From Falciphora oryzae (taxonomy: Eukaryota; Ascomycota; Sordariomycetes; Magnaporthales; Magnaporthaceae), in assembly GCA_000733355.1 (NCBI GenBank), contig JNVV01000001.1, forward strand, positions 2,624,219 through 2,688,218: 64,000 nucleotides of DNA, read 5' to 3'. The notes below the pieces were generated by a model, which saw only the letters and a list, made by a program, of their open reading frames with translations, searched no databases and was not told where the DNA came from. Below, one piece after another: positions 54,118 through 63,031 of this stretch. The number at the start of each line of letters is the position of its first letter. Position 1 is the stretch's first letter. A program made the translations under genes and the position numbers.

Positions 54118-56857
54118 CTACGGTTCCTGCTCGCCAATGGCCTCGAGGCGAGAATTTGACTGGGCCAAGTTCGAACCATCCTCCTCGTTGGGGTATGCGC
54201 GCAGCACCTCGCTCCTCATGAGCCTGCGCGGCGCCCTGCGTCCCGTAAAGAGCTCGAACTGCGCGAAGCCCTGCTCCGGCAGCAGGTCCAGGCCGTCCAT
54301 GGCCACCCAGCCCCTTGGTGCCTCCGCCCGGATCTGCTCCAGCAGCGGTGTTTTCAGTGATTTGTACGCTAGCTCCACGACCACGCCGCCCGTAGGGCTG
54401 TTCAGCCACCGCGGCGGGAGCGTGAAGTCGGGCGCCGGGCTGTCGCCAAGCACGTGCGTCGGGATGCACGAGACAAAAATGGTCGGGTAGCGCAGGTCGT
54501 CGGGCCACGGCACGTCGCGCGACTCGATAATCCGGAACTTGGTGTTGGTTCCGTCGGTTCCACACAGAAGCGATAGACCGCCTCTGGATATCAACTTGGT
54601 GAAGTGCTGGATGAGTTGTTCTGCATTCTTGCGCGTCCGGTTCAGAATGGCAATGTTCTTGATGCCAATCTGCATCATGGCGTAGACAGCCGCCCTGGCC
54701 ATGCCTCCGGCTCCGACAACAAGCGCGCACGTGTGTGGCCGGACTGCGTTTGCCGGTGACAAGCCGCGCCGGATGCATGCCAACACGCCGATCCAGTCGG
54801 TATTTTCTCCGTAGAGAGCCTTCACCGGCCCGGGCCGGTTGCGGTGGTTGAACAGGGCGGCGTCTTCAGGCACGCTCCCGTCGGCGTTCAGGTAACGCAC
54901 CGGTATCAGTGTGTTTGCAGCACCGATGGCCCGGGCGTGTCGACTCAGCGAGTCCGTCAGGCTGATTATTTCCACCTTGAACGGCAGACCGACAGAGGCG
55001 CCGGCAAAATAGGGATCGGTAATTAGATCCCGCAACCCGGACACGGTCGGGGTGGAGAACGGTCGGTATTTGTGCGGAATGCCTAGTGCCTTCAGTCCTG
55101 CGTTGTGCATGGCGGGAGACATACTCCACTCCACATTTGCGCCGAAGACATAGAGCTTCATCTCGTCGTAGACATACGAGGAGTACAAGGCCGTTGTTGC
55201 CTGCAATGCCGTGAGCGACGGCGTGGCCAGCGAGGATGGGGTCTGCCGCTGATCATCATGTGGCCGGAGCGGCCCGCCCGGCAGGACCGAAGTGAGGATT
55301 TGGTTGAAACAGGCCGAGTGTCGGCCGAGGTGCCCGGTGTTGTATGCTATCAGCGGTAGAACTGGCTGGCCCAGCGCTGCGGTGGCCTCTCGCAACTGGC
55401 CGATCTCGAAGTTGTCTGTGGCCGTGATGGCCTGGCGCGTGAATCTCACCACGTCACAGCGAAGCCGTTGTGCTCGCCGGTAGAAATCAAGCCATGAAGG
55501 GTCCTTCCAGGACGGAGGATTATCGCCCTCCCAGTGAACATGGCCAATTATCCTGGAACGGCCCTTGAGTCCTACCAGGTTTTGCAGCTGCTGGTCATCT
55601 AGCCGTAGATCGGCCGTCACGTACTCAGCACCCAGCCTGAAACCCATCTCGACTGCACCAAGATGTAGCCAGGGGTTTCCCGTCTTTCCATTTTCGCTCC
55701 CGCTATGGAATGGGACGTGGTACAGGATCGGTATTGCTGTGATCCGCCTGAGACTGGCAACGGCCTGGCTCATTTTGCGCGCGCTTCCAGGAGACAGCCG
55801 GGTGGCCGAGGCATCTAGATTGTCGACCACAACCTCTAAAGCGTCGGCTCCCGTTTCGATGAGCTCCACGTCGAAATCGTCAGGATTAAGCTGCGATAAG
55901 GGGACGCTGACGGCGTATGTGAACATGCGCTGCTCAACTGGAACCTGGGCCAGCGGCAGGGCGGACTCGACCAGAGGGACGGATCCTTCAGGCATGACGA
56001 GAAACAAAAATTTGATAAAACAGCGCTCCGCCCTCTTCAGTGTCATGTAGGGAGCCGGGGATCTTGTGCCTGGGGGGCCTCCTGGACTGCCACCAGAAGT
56101 CACGCGGGCCTCGGACAGGTTGAAGAAGTCGAGGTTGCTGCACTGCTGGAAGACAGCACCGCTAATGTCCAGCAGGTCGCGCAGCTTGGAGGGTTCTGAC
56201 AAGTGGAAGTGATCTCGGACGGCGGCAGCGTCGCGCTGGATATATACGACCGGGTGGGTGGCCGCTAGGGCTTGAAAGGTTGACTGGACCTGCCTGTCCA
56301 GCCAGGAGCAGGTGATGACAGCGCCGTTGCCGTGCTGGGCCAGTATTCCGTCGAGGACTTCTGCCTGCCGCCGCTGGTACTCCTTGCTGCCATGCTCTTT
56401 CCTATATGCGGTGCTTGACCGACCGGTGGCATCGTGGAACGTGTTTTCTGCGTCCACCATGACCCTCTTCAGGGCGGTGGAGGCAATGATGGCAAGCGTG
56501 GACTTGCCGGCGCCCCGGATTCCCAGGAGCACAATTGAGGCATCGGGATGGAATGTCCGCGCACTCGGAGCCGTCGCGTGGTAGGTGCGGTCTTCGGTTC
56601 CGGCTGTATGGTCGGCAGGGGCTAAACGAGGCGTGGGGTGTTAGCCAGAAATGCCGCCGAGGTTGTCGTGGCGTGCGCGGGCGCCTGCATCGGACCGGGA
56701 GTCCAGCGTTTGGGAATGGCATACCGTGGCTCACGCTCCTCCTCTTTGCCGGGCTGTCGTCTACTATCTCGGTCGTCCGCGCGCGCGGCTCCCTGTCAGC
56801 CCCCCTCTCCATGGCGGCAAACTCCCGCTTCATGCCGGACGCGCCGTCTAGCGCCAT
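54118..56857 (-). CDS. qa-1S: Quinate pathway repressor, AROM-derived (qa-1S/qutR)
   Basis: Two exons, 56857-56725 and 56621-54118, give 878 residues. The donor GTATGC was chosen because it alone keeps frame with the APADHTAG...IVLLGIRGAGKST exon. Domains in order resemble the last three of pentafunctional AROM. Shikimate-kinase-like comes first, with Walker A GIRGAGKS at 78-85. Next is type I dehydroquinase-like at about 290-520. Last is shikimate-dehydrogenase-like at about 532-860, with FGANVEWSMSPAMHN and GENTDW. In the dehydroquinase-like part the catalytic Lys position reads CDVVRFT, with Arg437 where the enzyme has Lys. This supports a ligand-sensing repressor rather than an enzyme. 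In Neurospora and Aspergillus this protein binds and blocks the activator qa-1F/QutA. It is divergent from qa-1F, as in Neurospora. Confidence 0.93.
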
Positions 56858-57263
56858 GTCTTGCGTTGCTTTCCCAGGTGTCAGGTCATAAACGCACGCA
56901 TGGCCACGCGCAGCACGTCCTAGTAGACAGATGCGCGGCGAGCGTGCTCCAAGGTGGCCTCGGCATAGAGGGAGAAAAAAGTCGTTGGCACAAGGTCGGA
57001 GTGGGCGCGGAAAAAAGCCATAGGTCGGCTCGTGCAGCCCAACATTGAAGTGAAGCTCCAAATCTCGGCGGCAAGGGGGTGGGTGCTGGGGTTTCCATGG
57101 GGCGGGGCCAAGGCACGGACCTGCTATGGCCAGGTGCTGTGCAGCGACCCGCATGCTGGGAGAGTGTTTTCCCACAAGGCGCGGCTGACCGCAGCTCCCC
57201 GCATTCCCAACCCCAGATTCCGAGGAAGCAAGGCGACGGCCCGAGCCAGCAGCCAAATCACAA
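56858..57263. other. Divergent promoter between qa-1S and qa-1F
   Basis: A 406-base GC-rich interval between the two regulatory genes. It contains CTGGGG-type and GTGGG-type motifs compatible with carbon-catabolite (CreA, SYGGRG) binding, for example near 57087-57093. I see no match to the qa activator consensus. Confidence 0.4.
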
Positions 57264-59656
57264 ATGAGCCAGATTCCGTCCGCCGACCCGAAAGACCATG
57301 AAAAGGGGCGGTCCACTGCCAGCCCCGTGAAGAGCGAGGGCTCCAGAGATGCTCCCAGCAGAATGCTGTCGAAGCGGAAACAGGCAGCGACGACCGACGA
57401 CACCACGTCCACTGCGACAGCTGCCACCGCCGCCCCTGTCGCTGCCTCGGCGCCCGCGAAGCGCCAAAGAGTCAGCCGTGCCTGTGCGAGACATCCCCTA
57501 CTCTGCCTCCCGCCGATTGTTGACGTTACACGAACGATGCTGATTAGAGGCCTACTTCCCCTCTGATAGGCGACCAGTGCCGTGCCGCCCGCGAAAAATG
57601 CGACGGAATCCAGCCTCTTTGTTTCCCCTGCGTCAGCCAAAACCGAAAATGCACTTACCAGACCTCGCCCAAGAAGCGCGGAGTCCAGACAGGCTACATC
57701 CGCGCGCTTGAGGTAGCCTTAGGCTGGCTGTTTGACAAGAACCCCGGCTGTGAGGATGCCCTGAACAAATTACTAGCCCACGAGGGCGGCCAGGCCAAGG
57801 CACTCCTTGTCGCCGACGCCCCGGGGCCAGGGAGTCGCCTTCATCGACGCTGGCTCAAGAGCTCGGCCTGTCTCGAGCTAGACCGGATCCTTTCAGGCGG
57901 CGAGCCTACCCGCCGAGATCCCACGATAATCGGGAATCGCGACGACGACGCGTCCGGCAGCGAGAATGAGGCTGATGCTGAACCACGTCAGGGCGATGCG
58001 GGGAAGGTGGCGGCGGTGGCTGCAACGCGCCCAACTCCCACCTCACAGGAGGGAGATTCTCCCATCCCGCGCCTGCTCCCCATTAATCGTGCCCGGTCAC
58101 GGCTGCCCCCAAACCACTGGCGCCTGCTAGACATGTACTTCTCGTATACACACTGCTGGTTCCCTATCGTGGAGAAGCAGGATATTCTCAAGATAACATA
58201 CGGCTATCCAGAGTCTGGCCTCGACATTTCGCCGGCCCACCCGGACTCGCCGACGCATGCCGAGCTGTGGGCCGTCCTGGCCTTTGCTGCGTGCCAAGCC
58301 CCGGCGACGGCAGAATCCGCCATCGACCCAGCCGAGGCGTACCGTACAGCACGTCGGCTGATACCCGTCGACAATGGCCCCTTTCAAATATCTCATATCA
58401 ACGCCCTTCTTCTCTTGTCGCTGATCAACCTGGGGAGCGACAACATAGTGACGGCGTGGATCCTTGTTGGCAATGCTGTTCGTATTGCCCTCAGCCTCGG
58501 TCTCGGCCGGATAGAAACACATGCGACTTTGCCCGAGAAACACCGCAGGGCATTCATGGGGTGCTTCATACTTGATACTCTAATCTCCGCGAGGACGGGA
58601 TGGCCCCAACACTTGAGGAGCGACATCTTGGTAGGGCTCTCGCCACCTATGGACGATATCGATGAGTGGCAGCCATGGCAGCCATGCCAAGGTATCGGGC
58701 CCGGCGCGGAACCGCAGGCCCGCGGGATCCCTCTCCCGGCACAAGCGCTCAGCTCGTTTCGCCTGTTGTGTGATCTGTGCCGAGCGCTGTCATCGTCCGC
58801 ATTACCGAACACCGCTGCTCCGGCCCAGGTCACAATCGACTCGGCATACCAACACCGAAGCTTCGTGCTGGCTGGAACACAACCTCCAGGTCAGATCCCT
58901 TCGCCGTATTTGCTTCGGCTTCTGTACCTGGTAGTCCAAGCCAAACGTCATGGCATTTCTTTAATGGCACAAACACCACCGTCGGCCCTACGAGAAGCCA
59001 TGTCACACGTCGAAACATATGCGACGCAGCACGGAATGTCCATGGCGACTCCGCTCTTCACCACCTGCCTGATAATTATGCGCAGGTGCTGCACAGGATC
59101 ACTGGCCTCGTCCCTGACGGGGCAAGATGTAACCCGTCTGGCAGCGCTGGAGAACGTTTTATTGAGCACGTGGCGACGGGGAAACCCACCACCCGCACTG
59201 TCTACCGCCATTCTACCCGAGAGAAGCGCGGATCCAAACAAGAATCGACAGATTATTCCCTCTCGTGGGCCCTCACATATGCCCAAGGTGGACAGCCCTA
59301 TACAGGAGTCTCCGTACTACGCCGCGCCGTCGCTACCTCCAGGCATGTCGGGAAATACCCCGGTCTACGCCAGCGCAAATCAACACCTGTTCTCCCGCCA
59401 GGACGGGCCAATACAGCTCGGCGGTTTATTTGGCGTTGGCAATGTACCCTCATTGGTGCCGTCAATAGCGTCCATGCAACATGGCGGTGCCGGCGCCGCA
59501 TCTGCCTATGACTATGATACCCTTCTTGATGACCTGGCGTCATCAATCGACTGCACGGACCGCGTCGATGCCGACTCTCAGTTTATGGCCAACCTTGGGT
59601 TCGCTCCAGGGGCAGACCTCGCCGACCTCTTGCGGGGAGAGTTTGGGAGCGCTTGA
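57264..59656 (+). CDS. qa-1F: Quinate pathway activator, Zn2Cys6 factor (qa-1F/qutA)
   Basis: Two exons, 57264-57483 and 57570-59656, give 768 residues. The intron splits the first zinc-cluster Cys codon. Splicing yields C-X2-C-X6-C-X6-C-X2-C-X6-C at residues 74-101 (RAC, DQC, REKC, then QPLCFPC and NRKC), followed by the linker KKRGVQTGYIRALEVALGWL. The fungal transcription-factor middle homology region starts around residue 260 (NHWRLLDMYFSYTHCWFPIV) and includes HRRAFMGCFILDTLISARTGW. The C-terminus is acidic (DDLASSIDCTDR). QA-1F/QutA binds GGRTAARYRYTTATCC sites and turns on the quinate genes when quinate is present. It is slightly shorter than the Neurospora protein. The N-terminal 65 residues are low-complexity Ala/Thr. 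Confidence 0.93.
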
Positions 59657-60241
59657 TGATTTCGCTATAGACGCGGTGGTTGGTATACATAAAGACTAGA
59701 AAGGGGTTATTTATCAAGCACGTAAAAATGATCAACTAGCAAGTACATTATAGAGTCTGCGGTGCAATAATTACAATTAACCATTGAACATGCAGGTGTA
59801 ATACCGGCGCCTTTTCGTCTTCCTTTTCCCTTTCCTTTTCCCTTTCCTTTACCCTTTCGTCTTCCTTTTCGTCTTGCTTACCTGATTTGAATAGCATTTT
59901 AACTTCATTTTAAGCAAAAACGAAACGCATTCTAAAGGCATAAATAAGTAAAGCCTTGAATTATTGTATTCAGGCTTTGGATGAGCACTATTGATTTTAC
60001 ACTTTACGTGCGTGTGACCGATTTTTCGTCCTTAATAAATGACTACACCAAAAAAATGCTTCTATCAAGTGGCAACTACCTATTGCCATGCTTTCATGAC
60101 GAAAAGCATCTCGGGCTTGTTGTCTATTCCCGTTCGCAAGCATCAGACGCCCCGACGAATCAGCCTGGGCATGCAGCAGCGCCGGGGTCTAAGTTCTTCC
60201 TGTCCTCATACCTCGCTACAGAAAGCATCTATCTGTTCCAG
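59657..60241. other. Tail-to-tail spacer with pyrimidine repeat
   Basis: The 3' regions of qa-1F (+) and qa-x (-). At about 59815-59880 there is an imperfect tandem of CCTTTTCCCTTT/TTTCGTCTT units on the plus strand. A plus-strand frame from 59981 runs into the antisense of the qa-x last exon and is not credible. Confidence 0.5.
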
Positions 60242-61590
60242 TCAGACCCCGGGCCTGGTGTAGTCGAGGCTCTTTACGCGCTTCCAGACCTCGCGGACAA
60301 CCCTCTCTTGGGACTGTCGCCCCGTCTCCGTGGCGGAAGGACCAGCAGGTCTGATTGCAAGATAAAGACGGCTTCCTAGACTAGCTTCTGGGATGGGCGC
60401 CGTCTCGAGGTCCTGCGGCGGATTGGCCGTCGTAACGAGACCGCCGGCCTCCTGGAGGATGGCGATGCCTGCCGCGACGTCCCACTCCCAACAGCCGCCT
60501 TTCCGAGGTTTATTTGCTGTCAGCTTCTTGAAATCTAGGCGTCAGAGAGGAGGGAGGGAAAAAAGGTAGGAGGTGGAAATAAAAGAAGCAAATTCGAAAG
60601 CCACCAACCTTCCCACCATATGTCAAACGACCCCATGGCGGTGTATGCCAGGTCGAGCGTGGCGCTCCCGAGGGACCTCATACCGTGCACCATGCCGCCC
60701 AGCCCGTTGCGGCCGCCAACCTCGGCCGCCATGTTGACGAAGCTCTCGACCTTGCGATGCAGGTTCCCCTCGGGCCTGTCCTTCCGGTCCTTGCCCCACT
60801 CGCACGAGAAGATGCAGCCCTTGGGCGCCTGGGGTGGCATGGCGGGGACCTGTGGGCTCCGGATCAGGGGCAGGCGCTGCGTCTCGTTGAGCCAGGCGCC
60901 CCTCCCTCGGCACGAGGAGAAGAGCTGGCCGAGGAAGGGGGCGTAGACGACGCCGATGACGGGCTCGCGGTTGACGATGAAGCCGACGGAGACGCAGAAC
61001 ATGGGGAACAGGTGCGTGTAGTTGACGGTCCCGTCCAGCGGGTCCACGCACCACGTGGGCGCGTCGTCGATGAGGTAGTCCCGCGTCGCCCCCGCAGAGT
61101 ACGTCTCCTCGCCTATGAATCTGTGTGGCGGGCGGCACCGGGGTTCGGCATCTGTCAGCTTGCTTACCAATTTTCTTCCGGGGGGACATTACCCACTTCC
61201 CCCGGGTTTCTACTTTCCCGGGGGAAGAAGAAAGTGCAGGTGGAGGAGGAGGAGGAAGGCGAGATTGGCGGTGGGGCTCCCCCACGTACTTGTGGTTGGG
61301 ATATTTCGCTTTGATGGCGGCATGGATGGACTCCTCGACTTCTGTCGTGTCCCTCGGTGTCAGACAACGGTCGGCAGCCCTCAACGGCGGTTGGATAGGC
61401 ACAAACCCTTGTCAGTCTTGGTGACGATGTCCACCGAAGAGTCCTTCTCGACCTGCTCCTCGCTGGCGGCCCCTTCGGCTGAACACCGCTTCTCGACGCC
61501 GGCCAGCAGTATCTTGCCGGCGTCCTTGGTCACCCCTATAGCGAAATTGTAGATATCATCGAGATCTTCTTGTGTGACCTGGGCCGCCAT
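60242..61590 (-). CDS. qa-x: qa-x/qutG, inositol-monophosphatase-family protein
   Basis: Four exons, 61590-61407, 61341-61290, 61120-60609 and 60498-60242, give 334 residues, matching QutG length. Metal-dependent phosphatase motifs are present. These are DIVTKTDKEVEESI (first junction), KFIGEETYSAG (second junction), CVDPLDGTVNYTHLF and, across the third junction, WWEGGCWEWDVAAGIAIL. The end is VWKRVKSLDYTRPGV. QutG/QA-X is always found in quinate clusters and induced with them, but its substrate is not established; it is not required for the core pathway. The third acceptor is AAAG, an uncommon site. Alternatives lead to stops. It is divergent from qa-2, sharing an 818-base promoter. Confidence 0.9.
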
Positions 61591-62090
61591 CTTGTCTCCT
61601 TATCTCGGTGTAAACTTTCCCCGGTGTGATATTGTGACGTTTTCGGGCACTTTTCAGGAAATAGATCCCTCGATAGATCCCTTTCCTGCAATGCGCTAGC
61701 CGTGCCGAGACGAATGCAACTTCCTGGGTTTGGTTTGGGACGATGAGGTCGGAGACGATGGCGGGATGAAGGATGAGCCGTCGCAATTGACGCGCTTTCA
61801 AATCCCGTCGTCCATGGAACTGAGCCGTGCCGCTTGTGTCATTGGGAAAAGGGTGCGGTTCCGCAGTTCGGGGATAGACCGCGGAAAGCCGAGCGGGCTG
61901 GCTCGTGGTTGAGTGTTTAGCCCCTGGACTGCATGCATTGCCGAATACGGGTGGGGCTCCATCTGGGCTTGATATGGAGTGAACCAGACGTCCGACTCGC
62001 CCAGGAGGGAAGAAGGAAGGAGGAGACGAAGGCTGGGGGGTGAGGCGTCGCGAAGAACCAAGAAGACATGGTGATTGTAATACTACTGCT

Positions 62091-62106
62091 GAATAAGTAT
62101 TTATCC
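62091..62106. promoter_or_regulatory. Probable QA-1F/QutA activator binding site
   Basis: GAATAAGTATTTATCC matches the known consensus GGRTAARYRYTTATCC at 15 of 16 positions; only the second base differs. It is partly palindromic, as expected for a dimeric zinc-cluster factor. It lies 303 bases before the qa-2 ATG and 501 bases before the qa-x ATG, so it could serve both. Confidence 0.8.
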
Positions 62107-62167
62107 CTTGGAATCCTGTATGGACTGAAAGATAAAAGCTTGAAACGACAATGACCGCAATATTGTT

Positions 62168-62189
62168 AAAAAAAAAAAAAAAAAAAAAA
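62168..62189. repeat. A22 tract in the qa-2 promoter
   Basis: An uninterrupted run of 22 A on the plus strand, 61 bases downstream of the activator site. Poly(dA:dT) tracts disfavour nucleosomes, so it may keep the site open. Length in the assembly may be inexact. Confidence 0.7.
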
Positions 62190-62267
62190 GGGACAGGAAT
62201 TCGAAGAAAATCCGGAAATGATGCTACTACGTGGGTGTAGTTTGTTTGAGAGGTCGTAAATGGAGCA

Positions 62268-62273
62268 TATAAG
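62268..62273 (+). promoter_or_regulatory. TATA-like box of qa-2
   Basis: TATAAG within GCATATAAGGAC, 136 bases before the qa-2 start codon. The position suits a core promoter with a leader of about 100 bases. Confidence 0.45.
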
Positions 62274-62408
62274 GACGGTCCCTCCAGGGTAGTGCTGTAT
62301 ATGTGCATTCTCGGCCAGTCAAAACGCTGGAACAGTTTAACCGTGCCACCAAAAACGCACAGAAAGTTAAAAAAGAAAAAAAAGAAAAAAAAAAAAACGA
62401 GAACTCAA

Positions 62409-62864
62409 ATGTCCAAGAAAATCCTCCTCATCAACGGGCCCAACCTCAATCTCCTGGGGACCCGGGAGCCGCAAGTCTACGGCACCACGACCCTGGACGA
62501 CGTGGTGACTCTCGCCAGGGAAAAGGCAGAATCGCTCGGTGCCTCGCTCGAGGCCTTCCAGTCCAACCACGAGGGCGCCATCGTCGACCGGATCCAAGAG
62601 GCGCGGACGCAGGGCGTGACGGCCGTCGTGATCAACCCGGCCGCCTACACGCACACGAGCGTGGCCATCCGGGACGCCATCCTCGGCGTGGGGATCCCGT
62701 TTGTCGAGGTGCACATCTCCAACGTGCACGCCCGGGAGCCATTCCGCAAGCACAGCCACCTCAGCGACAAGGCGGAAGCCGTAATCTGCGGCCTGGGTGT
62801 TTATGGATATGAGGCGGCTATCGAGTTTGTGGTGAAGCATATGAAGGAGAAGTCATCGAGTTGA
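62409..62864 (+). CDS. qa-2: Catabolic 3-dehydroquinase, type II (qa-2/qutE)
   Basis: An intronless frame of 151 residues, the standard size. It starts [20 protein letters not shown]. The type II catalytic residues Arg19 and Tyr24 are present, followed by [36 protein letters not shown] and [20 protein letters not shown]. It dehydrates 3-dehydroquinate to 3-dehydroshikimate as a dodecamer in the cytosol. The in-frame upstream ATG at 62292 would add a Lys-run from a poly(A) stretch and is rejected. The AT-rich leader just before the ATG (A-rich, 62367-62398) is typical of a well expressed fungal gene. Confidence 0.97.
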   Translation: MSKKILLINGPNLNLLGTREPQVYGTTTLDDVVTLAREKAESLGASLEAFQSNHEGAIVDRIQEARTQGVTAVVINPAAYTHTSVAIRDAILGVGIPFVEVHISNVHAREPFRKHSHLSDKAEAVICGLGVYGYEAAIEFVVKHMKEKSSS

Positions 62865-63031
62865 AGTGGGATTGAGATGCTCGTTTCGATGATTAGACGG
62901 AAAAAAGAGGCACTTGATAGTTGGAAGCGAAACGCTTGTAGCTGGATACACATACTACAAATGGCATAGAAATACTATAAAACAATGTGTGTGAAGAAGA
63001 GATTAATCGTCGATGGAAAGAAAAAAAACAC
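62865..63031. other. Short tail-to-tail spacer
   Basis: The 3' ends of qa-2 (+) and qa-4 (-). It is AT-rich and compact; nothing else is seen. Confidence 0.6.

Larger units (their letters stand above)
61591..62408. other. Shared divergent promoter of qa-x and qa-2
   Basis: It holds the activator-site match (62091-62106), an A22 tract (62168-62189), a TATA-like box (62268-62273) and a CreA-type CTGGGG (62033-62038). No other coding sequence is seen. Confidence 0.6.

Noticed and set aside
56402..57640. A 412-codon minus-strand frame covering the qa-1S first exon and qa-1F first exon
   Set aside because: Only the part from 56857 to 56725 is the real qa-1S exon; the rest runs antisense through the shared promoter and qa-1F and past the donor site.
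59981..60379. A 132-codon plus-strand frame downstream of qa-1F
   Set aside because: Its second half is the exact antisense of the last qa-x exon and the first half is AT-rich 3' sequence.
62292..62408. Upstream in-frame ATG extending the qa-2 dehydroquinase by 39 residues
   Set aside because: The added part is encoded by an A-rich leader with a Lys run, while family similarity starts exactly at [12 protein letters not shown].
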